Assembly (NCBI GenBank): GCA_018894105.1
Contig: CM032128.1
Span: forward strand, 17,837,001 to 17,901,000
Length of the DNA: 64,000 nt
Direction: 5' to 3'
DNA from: Jacaranda mimosifolia
Taxonomy: Eukaryota > Streptophyta > Magnoliopsida > Lamiales > Bignoniaceae
The position numbers were made by a program, and so were the translations under genes. Within the stretch, counting starts at the first letter, position 1, and every line of letters begins with the position of its first letter. Positions 44,598 to 56,067 of the stretch are shown piece by piece. The notes beneath the pieces are model-generated. The model worked only from the letters and a program-made list of their open reading frames with translations. It was not told where the DNA came from and made no database searches.

Positions 44598-46500
44598 TTT
44601 CTTTTTGAGGATTTCAAAAATCTACAAGAGACGAAAAAAGAGTATAAGCATATAATTGAATTTTAATATTGAAAACATGTTTATGGTCTTTCAAGCATGC
44701 TTTTCTCCCACTATTTTATCAAATTCTTCACCCCCTAGAAGAATTCAGGAAATCTCATTTCCTAGTGACAATCAAGATCCCAAGGACTTACAAGCAAACC
44801 TCTGTAATTGAGTGCCATCCACAAGTAGTCGAAGCATAAGCAACATTTCTTAATTGCATCTTATGCAACTCTTAATGTATTTTGCCTCACTTTTCATATA
44901 GACCCACGTAACCGTGCGCCATCTATATTATTAAGTGTTAAGTCCACCCTACCAATCAAACTTTTATTCAAGACGGGCACCGCATCATCCCCCATAACTG
45001 AGTGCTAATGTGTGGGCGTTCTTAAAGTCAAAGGTGCATCTCATGCTAAGTGTATGCTCATTGCTTTCCTCCTAAGTGTGACCCCCTTAACCAAGTGCCA
45101 TCACATAAAATTAGTTCGCCATGGCATACACCATTGGTAGAAGGCATGGATTAATTAAAACTCGTTTAATTTGTATCCATTTTGACTTAATATTTGAAAA
45201 CACTTAGATATTCTAAGTGGAGGGTTTTTGCTTGCAAAGATCTCATCATTATCTTCTTATTTAGTTTTTCTATATCCTAACCATGCATTTCATACATCAA
45301 TAGGACCTAAAAAGCATAAATAAGTAAATGCGCCTAGCATGCTCCTAGGGTGGGATGACCATAAGCCTAACCAGGTGGTGCACTTAGAGCCATAGCTGCA
45401 CCACTTAGTTGATTTTAATTGGGTTGATTAAATCTAGCAATTACATAAGTGTATCCCCATACATTCATGGTTCTTCAAAAGTCTCCATGCCTCAAGGTCT
45501 CCTTGCTCCTTGTAACACTTACAAGAGATAGAAATCCTCACTTCTAGTGATTCTACTCTCATAACATTTACATGATAGAATTAAGAGGCATGCAAGCTCT
45601 AGTTTAATACAACTCTTTTCAACAATTTGAAACAAATAAAATCAATATTAAAGGCTCATGATCATCCCCATTCATTCATCATTCATTCAACAATTAAATG
45701 AACAATAAATAAATCTAGAATTAATAATTAATTCCAACAATTAAATGCTTATCTCATAAACAATTAATTGGCCAAGCAAGAGGAAACATAACAATTATGC
45801 CATAAATCGAAGATTAACAAATTTTTAAAAGTAATAAAAAATGTTAAACATAATTTTGAGAACTTGCACAACACTTGTGCATCTATTATGTATGTAACAA
45901 AACATTTTTGGTCACAAAACGGAGCCAAAAATTGAAGCAAATTCAGCCAAGACCAAAACTGGCCACTGCCCGCCAAGGCCAGGCACGCTGCCGCGTGGCA
46001 AGTGCTCGCCTGGCAGGCCTGCTGCCAGCCAGTGTCCGACCGAGGTAAGGCAGTCAACCTTGTTTCAAGGTTATGGCTGAGTCACCTCAATTTTACTCAA
46101 CTTTTTGTGCACCAAAAAATTTAGAACAACTTCTAAACATAATTACACACATTATAGATGAAATTTTAGATCTAAAAAACCTTTCAAAACTGAAATTTCA
46201 AGTGCTCAATCATGCTTTCAAAAACAAATTAAAGTAAGAATCACATTCTTCAAAAAATCTCGAACTAAACTCCAATCAAATTGGATCCAAAAATAACCAA
46301 AACAACTTAAGGTCAATCAACACATGCTATATCATCATATAACATCAATAAATGCCAAATCAACATTCAACATTCAACATTCATAGCTATGAGTTAAAAC
46401 ATACTAAACATATGAATCAACACTTAAAACACATATTAGCATGCTTTCAATTCATCAATCAAGAAGCCACACAAAACATCATCCAAACACTCCAATCCAT
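44598..46500 (-). other. 5' leader of copia A
   Basis: Long untranslated leader, similar to B 52993-54974. It carries four spaced copies of a GATGGCACT(C/T)GGT.A.GGGGGTC-like motif (- strand) at about 44797, 44901, 44988 and 45080. At 46500 the leader joins the LTR directly; the ~130 bases with the primer-binding site present in B are missing. Confidence 0.6.
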
Positions 46501-46924
46501 CACTAGGATCTAATAATTAAAACATCAAAAGCCCAAATTAACTAGTGCTTCACAAGAAAACAAGGATATAAACATGTTTAGGATTCAGATTTGGATGAAG
46601 AACTCTTCTTCAATCCAAAAAATTATCAAACAGCGGCGGAATGGATTTGGAGCAACTTTAGCCCGATCCAAAAGCCTCCAAAAAATATGGAAAAATTTCA
46701 ATAGGTTTTCAACTCTTTGATGAAGCTATTGTGAAAATTTCAGATCAAAAGTCTTTCGGGATCTCCTGGAATAAAATCGCCAATGTTCTGCCTTGACTGG
46801 TGGACTTTCAAAGGCTAGCAATCCTATTGTCTTGATTCTATTAATATGATCCACACACCAATGCTATTTCCAATTTCTCCTTAATATTAGTTGGATATAG
46901 AGAGGAGAAATGCGAGGAAGATGG
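46501..46924 (-). repeat. 5' LTR of copia A, inner part (before B)
   Basis: Matches 38580-39020 and 59872-60300. Interrupted at the GATGG target site by copia B; continues at 57262. Confidence 0.8.
46920..46924. repeat. Target-site duplication of copia B (left)
   Basis: GATGG, repeated at 57262-57266 on the other side of B. The undisturbed LTR of A (39015-39030 region, gaggtagatgacc) contains the site once. Confidence 0.85.
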
Positions 46925-49103
46925 TTAAGGTATGTGTGGCACTAGAATCCAAATATTTCAAAAATAAAATTGAATAAACTAGCCCACACAACACCCCCAG
47001 GATCAAGACATGCATGGAATATAGATTTAGAAGGGAAAAATACCTGGGTGATTATAGAAAATCGAGGAACAAGAGAAAACTCTTGAAAACTCAAATTGTC
47101 TCTTCACCACTCCTCCGTTTTTGCTAAAATTTTTACAGGAACTCCTCAATCCCTTGAAGATTCTTCAATCCAAAATCTAGCCCAATCAAAACACCAGAGG
47201 TCCTCCCAGAATTAGCAAAAACCCGCTGCCAGAAAATTGCTCTGGTCAAGAGCAAGAACAACTAAATTAGATTGCCTCTAATGTGAAAGTCCACACACCA
47301 AATCTATGGCTTGTTCTTTACAGAATAGCTGGAATATCTACAGAGAATGAGGGTAGAAAGGTTGGAAAGAAGGAGGAGGAGGAAGTTGGAGAGAATAATG
47401 GGATGCTAACAAATTAGATTCCCACTACACAAAATGTGGGGAGAAATCACACTAGTCATGCACACACTTGCTCTCTCTCTCACTCTTGGCCGGCCACACT
47501 CCTATATATATATATAAGAGTGGTCCATGAATGTCCCCAAGGAGATGATGCCAAGTGTCATTGCCAAGGTGGCCACTAACTAGTAATTAGTAAATAAGAA
47601 TATTAATTGAAGTACAAATTTCATCTTATGAAATGTCTTGCAATTAAATTCCAATTCACATTAAATGAACCATTCACTTAATTATTCTCCCAAAAATAAT
47701 CCTCCAAGCTAATTAAATTAAACACTTTAACTTAACCAATAATAATTTAATTTAACTCTTAAGTAAAAAATGCTTAACTATTTAAGCTAGTCGAAGTCAA
47801 TTTAACCCTTAAATTAATTTTGACCATTTGATAGTCATGTGACATCAATTAACTAACCCTTAATTAATTGATCTTAGTTTAAATCTTAAATTAATTTGAC
47901 CAATTTAACATTTAAATTGATCAAGTCAAAATGACTACAATTTTGCCTCCTCCAAAATGGTTATGAATTTTCTAACTCTTAGAAAACTCTACTTCCTTCA
48001 ATTGACCATGTCATTGGCTTTTGTGTGTGACCCATTAGGTTCTACCATTCATTGGACATGGGCTCACAACTCCTTGTGGCTTTTGGAATATCAAATTTTC
48101 ACACTAGTTTAAACTCCTTTAAACTTAGCGACTCGATTCAATTAATCTCATTAATTGAAGAGTATCCAATCTCCATAGTCGATGTCCAACCTCAAGCCCA
48201 TGGAGCCCAACTAATTAGCTGAAATGAATGCTCTTGAAGAACCATTCTAGCATTACATGTACCATGCAAATACGGTCCTTCTGTCTCCTATCTCCCGAAA
48301 GAGGCCTAGGACAAGATATTAGTCTGCTCCCTAATAGCCTCAATACTATGTTTCTATTCTTAATGTTCAATTCCATTTCTGACCTCATCTTTGGAAATGC
48401 CTTTCCAAATTTTCACATCACCTTGCACAAGGATTTCCTAGAATCGATCATTATAGAACACATAGGACATACACTTGCCCTTCACAAAGATGAGGAGTTG
48501 GATTCCATCTTGGATCTCACAAACCTCCATGCCAAGTAGCTCATACCCAATCTCAACCCGGAAGACCTGCTAGCTGGTCAAGAAAGAGTCAAAACATGAG
48601 GATCAGACACAAGGTTACCATGGATCCTCAGGTCAAAGGACTAATAATATGCAATAACGTGAGCAGGAGAACTTGCCACTACCAACTTGCCACTTGGGCT
48701 ATCTAGTGGATTTTCTAGGCGGGTCTTTAGTGCCTTGTTCTCTAACAAGCACCCACTAACATGCACCAATATCTCATACAGTTGCTCATGGAACGGAACA
48801 ATATCCAACTCTTGGATTATGCATCGCTAGTGCAAGTCTATCTGGATCTTAGATGCCCTTATTCTCTTAAGATCCTATAACTTGGAAGGTTTAAGATCAC
48901 GACCGTGTGAGACTTATTCTATGGTCACCAAACCACGTCCCATAGTCTTGTGTGATCTAAGGGCTTCATCCAAATGCTAGTGAAGTAAATGAAGAGCATA
49001 TGATGAAGATGGCCATATGATGAATATCATTCAATCAAGATTGTCTTACAATGAAATAGTTTACAAGGCCAATCTAATTGGCTTGCTGGGCACTGTTCCA
49101 ACA
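46925..49103 (-). repeat. 3' LTR of copia B
   Basis: 2179 bp; - strand starts TGTTGGAACAGTGCCC and ends CACATACCTTAA (CA altered to AA). A TATA-like run is at about 47503-47517 with a CT run beside it. Confidence 0.85.
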
Positions 49104-49118
49104 ATCTCCCACTTGCCC
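49104..49118 (-). other. Polypurine tract of copia B
   Basis: AGGGCAAGTGGGAGAT on the - strand immediately before the 3' LTR. Confidence 0.8.
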
Positions 49119-50864
49119 TAAAGCCAATGCCCCATGGCCTTGAGAACCATATTCTCAAGATGTCCTTCAAAGACCTTTTGCGATAGGGGTTTTGTCAATG
49201 GATCTGCTATATTCTCTTCTGAGGCAACTCTCTCCACTTGGATGTTGCCTCTATCAATGATCTCTCTGATCAAATGATATCGCCTCATTATGTGCTTAGA
49301 TCGTTGATGAGATCTTGGCTCTTTAGCTTGCACTATCGCCCCGTTGTTATCGCAGAAGACAACTACTGGCTCAGTAATGTTAGGCACCACATTCAACTAT
49401 TGAATGAAGTTTTTCATGAAAAAACCCTAATCTGCAGCTTTCGAAGCTGTAATATACTCTGCTTCAGTGGTTGAATCGGCTATGGTGTCTTGTTTGGAAC
49501 TTTTCCAACTCACCACGCCGTTATTGAGGTAAAATATATATCCAGAAGTGGATTTGAGGTCATCTACATCGGATTGGAAACTTGAATCCGAAAACCCTTC
49601 TAGTTTCAATTCTCCATTACTGTATACCAAGAACATGTCCTTAGTTCTTCTTAAGTACTTAAGGATTGCTTTTACGGCTATCCAGTGACTCTCACCGGGA
49701 TTGGATTGGAACCTACTCATAACACTTAACGAGTGTGCCACATCCGGTCTAGTACATTGCACTACATCCATTATACTTCCTATGGCGGAGGCATAAGGTA
49801 TGTGGGACATTCTTCGCTTCTCTTCCTCAGTCTTGGGGGCCATAGACTTTGAGAGACGAATGCCATATCCCATGGGAAGGAATCCCCTCTTGGATTCTTC
49901 CATACTAAACCTCTTTAGTATCTTGTCAATGTACGGGGTTTGGGAAAGCCCTAACATCCTCTTCGATCTATCTCTGTAGATATGTATTCCCAATACACAT
50001 GATGCTTCTCCCAAATCCTTCATGGAGAATTGTGTAGATAACCATGCTTTAGTACACTCTAACATTCCTACCTCATTCCCAATGGGAAGGATGCTATCGA
50101 CATAAAGCATAATAAACTGTACTGAACTCCCACTAGATTTCTTGTACACACAGGGTTCATACATATTTTTGACAAAGCCAAACGATTTGACCGTTTTGTC
50201 AAAACATATGTTCCAACTTTGGGACGCTTGTTTTAACCCATAAATGGATTTTTGGAGTTTGCAAACCTTTTGCTCATTCCTTTTGGATGTAAAACCTTGT
50301 GGTTGCTCCATGTAAATTTCTTCTTCAATGTCACCATTGAGGAAAGCGGTTTTAACATCCATTCTATATCTCATTGTCATAATATGCGGCTATGGCAAGT
50401 AAGATTCGAATGGACTTAGGCATAGCAACTGGTGAAAAGGTTTCCTTAAAATCAATACTAGGTTTTTGAGTGTAACCTTTTGCCACTAGACGTGCCTTAA
50501 AAGTCACCACTTCTCCATCTACTCCAAGCTTCTGCTTATAGATCCACTTGCAACCGACGTGAACTATTCCCTCTAGTGGATCAACCAAAGTCCATAATTT
50601 GTTTGAGTACATGGAGTCCATTTCGGATCTTATGGCTTCTAGCCAATGTCCCGAATCTATGTCCAACATAGCTTCCTCATAGGTATTTGGATCACTATCC
50701 AATTGACCCATCTCATGAAGGAATCCAAACCTTTTGGGTTGCTTCTTGATCCGGTCAGACCTTCTTAGAGGGTGTGTACAAGGCTCTAATTCTGTATTTG
50801 TTTCCACTGCTTGTGGGATTTTCTTGATCGTCTTGAACTTCATCGAGTTCAATGACAACGCCAT
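49118..50864 (-). pseudogene. Copia B reverse transcriptase and RNase H (two breaks)
   Basis: The frame starts in the integrase-RT linker and reads ARLVAKGYTQKPSIDFKETF and SIRILLAIAAYYD. A one-base loss near 50370 then shifts into MDVKTAFLNGDIEEEIYMEQ, VCKLQKSIYGLKQASQSWN and FIMLYVDSILPIGNE. The catalytic YVDD reads YVDS, which removes an essential Asp. RNase H follows: GFSDSSFQSDVDDLKSTSGY, QDTIADSTTEAEYITASKAA, a break near 49430, then VFCDNNGAIVQAKEPRSHQ and ADPLTKPL. RT and RNase H make element cDNA and remove its RNA. Confidence 0.88.
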
Positions 50865-51567
50865 TTCTATCTAATAGAAATTCCTTTTCCAAAAAGTGGT
50901 TGTTCCTTGAAATAAACACCTTTTGTTCTGAGGGATCGTAAAAGTAATAACCCATAGACTCTCTTGGGTATCCCACAAACTTGCACAAGGTGGATCTACT
51001 ATCCAACTTATCTCCCACTGTTCGTCTCACGTAGGTGGGAGATCCCTAAACTTTCAAATAATGGTAAGAGGGTGCTTTGCCATGCCATATCTCATATGGT
51101 GTCTTTGGCACAGACTTTGAAGGTATTACATTTAGTAGCCTTGCCACCGTTTCTAAGGCGTATCCCCAAAAGGATATAGGTACATTGGAAAAACTCATCA
51201 TGGAACATACCATGTCCAATAAGGTACGGTTTCTCCTTTCGGCTACTCCATTATGTTGGGGTGTGCCTGGTGGAGTTCATTATGAAAGAATCTCATTCTC
51301 TTTTAGATAATCCAAAAATTCGGTACCTAAGTATTCACCCCCTCGATCCGATCGAAGAGGTTTAATACTAAGTCCCTTTTGCTTTTCTACTTCATTCTTG
51401 TACTCTTTGAACTTTTCAAAGGCCTCGGACTTGTACTTCATAAGATACACATATTCGTATCGATTATAATCATCAGTGAAAGTGATGAAGTAGGAATAGC
51501 CTCATCTCCCACTAACTCTTAGTAGTCCACAAACATCCGAATGGATCAAATCCAATAGATGTGTGGT
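50755..51567 (-). pseudogene. Copia B integrase, with several stops
   Basis: After the TGA that ends the gag-protease frame, the same protein continues: THLLDLIHSDV, GLSIKPLRSDRGGEYLGTEF (core Asp block), ENEILS, two adjacent stops where QW is usual, TPPGTPQHNGVAERR, then SFWGYALETV. A TAG replaces TGG (KV*GSP) before RRTVGDKLDSRSTLCKFVGY. Integrase inserts the cDNA copy. Confidence 0.82.
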
Positions 51568-52992
51568 TCACTCCATTTGTCCTACAAATGGAGTTTTGGT
51601 CATTTTTCCCTTTAAACAAGATTCACAAGTAGGAAGGTTCTCAATGCCACTGACATTTAGTGCTTTAAGCGCTTCTAACTTGCTCATCCTATTTTTAGAG
51701 ATATGAACAAGTCTTGCATGCCATAACATGGCATCTTCTTGGATATCTAGCTTCCTTTTATTCGATTGAATGTGCATAAGTGAAGGTTGGGAATCAAGTT
51801 TGTATAATCCATTCATTAATGTACCTTTAGCAATTAAAGAACCATTCTTTAACGCCATCAATGTCCCATTCGATATAGAAAAATCATATTCTTCATTATC
51901 AAGAACGGGAATTGATATGATGTTCTTAATAAGATGGGGTACATAATAAACTGGATCTAATACAATTTTAACATTCCCCAAGTCTAACTTGATTATGCCT
52001 TGGAAAATGGCCGTAACAGTTGCTCCATTTCCTAGGCGGAGCATCATATCCCCTTCATGAAGTCCCTTTCTTCTTTCCATCCCCTGTAACGAATTACATA
52101 GATGAGAACCGCATGCAATATCAAATACCCATGTGGAAGAATTGGTTGTTAAATGCACTTCAATGAATACCATACTCTTCTCAAGAGTATCAAGGTAAGC
52201 TTTACAGTTTCTCTTCCAATGCCTCTTTCTACTACAGTGGAAACAATTTGCATCGGTCTTAGCCTTTTTAGTAACTCTCCCAGAACTCTTCTTGGGTTGC
52301 TTCCATTTGGAAGAACTTTTCTTCCTTTTTCCTCCCTTTCTTGGGCCCCTAAGGTCTTTTGACTTGGAGGTGGAGGCAATCATGAAAGGCTTTTCCTTTT
52401 TCAAGGTCGACTCGGCAGACACAAGCATGTTCACCAATTTGTTAATCATCACTTCCTGCTTGGACATATTAAAGTTCATGATGAATTGGCCGAACGATGG
52501 AGGTAACGAATGTAGGATCAAATCCATGTAAAGGTCATTATCCGTAATCACGTCAAGTTGTCTAAGCTTTTCGATGAGTCGAATCATCTTTAGCCCGTGG
52601 TCATGGACACTCGAACCTTCACTCATCCTTGCTCTAAAAAGCTCCTTTAACAAAGCGAACCTTTCGTGTCTTGATTGTACACCATACAACTCTTGTAGGT
52701 GCACATAGACTTCTCGAGCATGTTTCATGTGCTCATGAGATTTTTGGAGCTCATTAGTCATGGATGCCATCATGAGACACCTTACTTGTAGATCATCATC
52801 TACAAATTTAGTGAACACTTCACATGCCTCATCAGAAGGGTCATCACCTAATGTGTCTGGCAGACTTTGATCAAGTACATAAGTCCTCTTCTCGGAGTCA
52901 AGAATTATCTTAAGGTTTCTCAACCAATCTTGGAAGTTAGGCCCGATTAGCTTATTGGTTTCCAAAATATTAGCGAGTAGATTTTTAGCCAT
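51568..52992 (-). CDS. Copia B gag-protease-pre-integrase ORF (474 codons, part of a broken polyprotein)
   Basis: Starts MAKNLLANILETNKLIGPNF (gag of the UBN2/DUF4219 type); the capsid region runs to ~200 (FIMNFNMSKQEV). A basic stretch (residues ~210-240) precedes a CCHC knuckle CFHCSRKRHWKRNC (~250-263). Protease is next, but the D(S/T)G triad reads DIA within WVFDIACGSHLCN, so it is probably inactive. The GAG-pre-integrase block LWHARLVHISKNRM and zinc-region residues CESCLKGKMTKTPF follow near the end. The ORF ends at a TGA where an Arg codon is expected, and pol sequence continues behind it. The upstream neighbour is a ~2-kb leader. Confidence 0.85.
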   Translation of the reverse strand: MAKNLLANILETNKLIGPNFQDWLRNLKIILDSEKRTYVLDQSLPDTLGDDPSDEACEVFTKFVDDDLQVRCLMMASMTNELQKSHEHMKHAREVYVHLQELYGVQSRHERFALLKELFRARMSEGSSVHDHGLKMIRLIEKLRQLDVITDNDLYMDLILHSLPPSFGQFIMNFNMSKQEVMINKLVNMLVSAESTLKKEKPFMIASTSKSKDLRGPRKGGKRKKSSSKWKQPKKSSGRVTKKAKTDANCFHCSRKRHWKRNCKAYLDTLEKSMVFIEVHLTTNSSTWVFDIACGSHLCNSLQGMERRKGLHEGDMMLRLGNGATVTAIFQGIIKLDLGNVKIVLDPVYYVPHLIKNIISIPVLDNEEYDFSISNGTLMALKNGSLIAKGTLMNGLYKLDSQPSLMHIQSNKRKLDIQEDAMLWHARLVHISKNRMSKLEALKALNVSGIENLPTCESCLKGKMTKTPFVGQME

Positions 52993-54974
52993 ATTGTTTT
53001 GTAGATTTCAAAAATCTACAAGAGGCGAAGAAAGAGTATAAGCATATGATTTAATTTGATATATAAAACATGTTCATGGTCTTTCAAGCATGTTTTTCTC
53101 CCACTATTTTATCAAATCCTTCACCCCCAAGAAGAATTCGAGAAATCACATTTCCTAGTGAGAATCAAGATCCTAATGACTTGCTAATGGACCCCCGTGA
53201 CCGAGTGCCATCCACGAGCAATCAAAAGGTAAGCAACTTTTGCTAATTGCATCTCATGCAATTCTTGATATATTTTGCCTCACTTTTCATATAGACCCAC
53301 ATGACCGTGTGCCATCTACACTTCTAAGTGTTAAGTCAAACCCACCAATCATTCTTCATCTCAAGACGGCCTCACGTCGTCCCCCGTGATCAAGTGCCAA
53401 CACGTGAGGGTTCTTGAATCAAAGATACATCTCATGCTAAGTGTATGCTCACAGCTTTCCTCTTAAGTGTGATCCCCGTGACCGAGTGCCATCACACAAA
53501 ATCGGTAGCATCCCATGGCATACACTATTGGTGGAAGGCTTAGATTAATTAAAACTCTTTTAATTTGTATCCATTTTGACTTAATATTTGAAAAATACTT
53601 AGACATTCTAAGTGGAGGAGTTTTGCTTGCGAAGATCTCATCATTTTTATCTTCTTATTTAAGTTCTCTATATCCTAGTCATGCATCTCATACATCAATA
53701 GGATATGGAAAGTGTAAATAAATAAATGCGCCTAGCATGTTTCTAGGGTGGGATGACCATGAGCCTAACCAAGTGACACACTTAGAGCCATAGGTGCATC
53801 ACTTGGTTGATTTTATGTGGGTGGATTAAACTAAGCTATTACATGAGTGTATCCCATACATTCATGGGTCTTCAAGCCTCCTCGGGTCCTCCTCACTCCT
53901 TGCAATTTTACAAGAGAAAGAAAACCTTACTTCTAGTGATTCTACTCTTATAACTTTTACAAGATAGAATAAGAGGCATACAAGCCCCATTTAATACAAC
54001 CCATTTCAACAACTTGAAATAAATAAAATCAATATTAAAGGCTCATGATCATCCCCATTCATTCATCATCCATTCAACATTTAAATGAACAATAACTAAA
54101 CCAAGAATTGACATTCAATTCCAACAATTAAGTGCTAATCAAATTAACAAATAATTGGCCAAGCAAAAACAAGCATAACGCTTATGCATCATATTTTTGC
54201 CACAATTGGAGATCAACTTTAACAAGTTTTAAAAGCAACCAAAAAGTGTCCAACACAATCTTGAGGCCTTGCACAACATTTGTGCAACCAATGTAAGTGT
54301 TTTAAAACAAGTTTGGTCACTAAAGGAACCAAAGAAAAAGCTCAAAACTCATCCCAAACCCAACTAGGGGCTGTTGGCCGAGGCTTGCTGACTGCTGGGT
54401 AGTAGCTCTTGGCCACTGCCTTGCTGTGGGCTGCCATGGGCTGGTAGCACCCCTGTTTTAGGGTTCATGGCCGAGTGAAGCCATTTTTGGCTTGACTTTT
54501 GTGCACCAAGATTCTTAGAACAACTTCTAAACATCAAAACACACAACATAGGATGAAATTTCAGATTAAAACACCTTTTAAAACTAAAATATCAAGTGCC
54601 CAAAGAAGCTTGAAAAACAAGTTTAAGCAAGAATCATATTCTTCAAAAATCTCCAATTATATCCAATCCAATTGGACCCAAAAATGACCAAAACAAATTA
54701 AGGCCATCCATAACATGCTATATCATTATAAAACATATACCAATGCCAAAACAAAATTTTAACATTAGCAAAAATGAATTAAAACATACCTATCATATGA
54801 ATTAACAATTAAAGCACATAATAGCATGACTCAATCCATTAAACAATGAGCCACAAGCATGATCATCCATACACTCCAACCCATCATATGGATCAAGTAC
54901 ATGGTGATTTCAATCAGTTCTTGACAAGAACCAACCACCCAAGCCAAGTAAAATCTAAATCCATGCATGGATAT
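52993..54974 (-). other. 5' leader of copia B with four spaced motif copies
   Basis: Untranslated region between primer-binding site and gag. On the + strand the motif gacccccgtgaccgagtgccatc or a close variant occurs at 53190-53213, 53294-53317, 53381-53402 and 53471-53495, spaced 104, 85 and 92 bases. The equivalent leader of A keeps all four. Confidence 0.65.
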
Positions 54975-54987
54975 GGCTTTGATACCA
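54975..54987 (-). other. Primer-binding site of copia B
   Basis: TGGTATCAAAGCC on the - strand, two bases after the LTR end ACCTTCA; one mismatch to the usual initiator-Met tRNA site TGGTATCAGAGCC. Confidence 0.85.
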
Positions 54988-55600
54988 CTTGAAGGTATGT
55001 GTAGCACTAGGATCCAAATATTTCAAAAATAAAACTGAATAAACTAGCCCACACAACACCCCCAGGATCAAGACATGCATGGAATTTAGATTTAGAAGGG
55101 AAAAATACCTGGGTGATTATAGAAAATCGAAGAGCAAGAGAAAACTCTTGAAAACTCAAACTGTCTCTTCACCAGCGCAACAGGATCACCACCGATTTTC
55201 CCTTGGATGGACTCCTCAGTTTTTGCTGAAATTTTTATAGGAACTCCTAAACCCTTTGAATATTCTTCAGTCCAAAATCCAGCCCAATCAAAACACCAGA
55301 GGTCCTCCCAGAACTAGCAAAAACCGGCTGCCAGAAAACTGCTCCAGTCAAGAGCAAGAGCAACCAAATTAGATTGCCTCTAATGTGAAAGTCCACACAC
55401 CAAATTTATGGCCTGTTCTCTACAGAATGGATGAAATATCTACAGAGAATGAGGGTAGGAAGGCTGGGAAGAAGGAGGGGAGGAAGTTGGAGAGAATAAT
55501 GGGATGCTAACAAATTAGATTCCCACTACACAAAATGTGGGGAGAAATCATACTAGTCATGCACACACTTGCTCTCTCTCTCTCTCTTGGCCGGACACAC

Positions 55601-55620
55601 TCCTATAGCTATATATAGGA
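55601..55620 (-). promoter_or_regulatory. TATA-like element in the copia B 5' LTR
   Basis: TCCTATATATAGCTATAGGA on the - strand, about 1.65 kb into the LTR, at the same relative place as TATA-like runs in the other LTRs. It could set the start of element transcription (U3/R border). Inference from sequence and position only. Confidence 0.4.
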
Positions 55621-55953
55621 GTGGTCCATGAACATCCCCAAGGAGATGATGCCAAGTGTCCTTGCCAAGGTGGCCACTAACTAGTAATTAGTGAATAAGA
55701 ATATTAAGTGAAGCACAAATTTCATCTTATGAAATGTCTTGCAATTAAATTCCAATTCACATTAAATGAACCATTCACTTAATTATTCTCCCAAAAATAA
55801 TCCTCCAACTCAATTAAATTAAACACTTTAATTTAACCAATAACAATTTGATTTAACTCTTAAGTAAAAAATGCTTAACTATTTAAGCTAGTTGAAGTTA
55901 GTTTAACCCTTAAATTAATTTTGACCATTTGATAGTCATGTGACATCAATTAA

Positions 55954-56067
55954 TTAACCATTAATTAATTGATCTTAATTTAACTCTTAAATTAATTCGA
56001 CCAATTTAAATTAACCATTAATTAATTGATCTTAATTTAACTCTTAAATTAATTTGACCAATTTAAC
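55954..56067. repeat. 57-bp tandem duplication in the copia B 5' LTR
   Basis: The block ttaaccattaattaattgat... starts at 55954 and again at 56011. The 3' LTR of the same element has it once, so it arose after insertion. Confidence 0.85.

Noticed and set aside
45764..46057. 97-codon - strand ORF with Cys/Ala-rich start
   Set aside because: It lies in the untranslated leader of copia A, and the B leader does not keep it open.
48228..48539. 103-codon + strand ORF, nearly identical to 56386-56697
   Set aside because: Both are antisense to the copia LTR; the repeat of the ORF only reflects the LTR pair.
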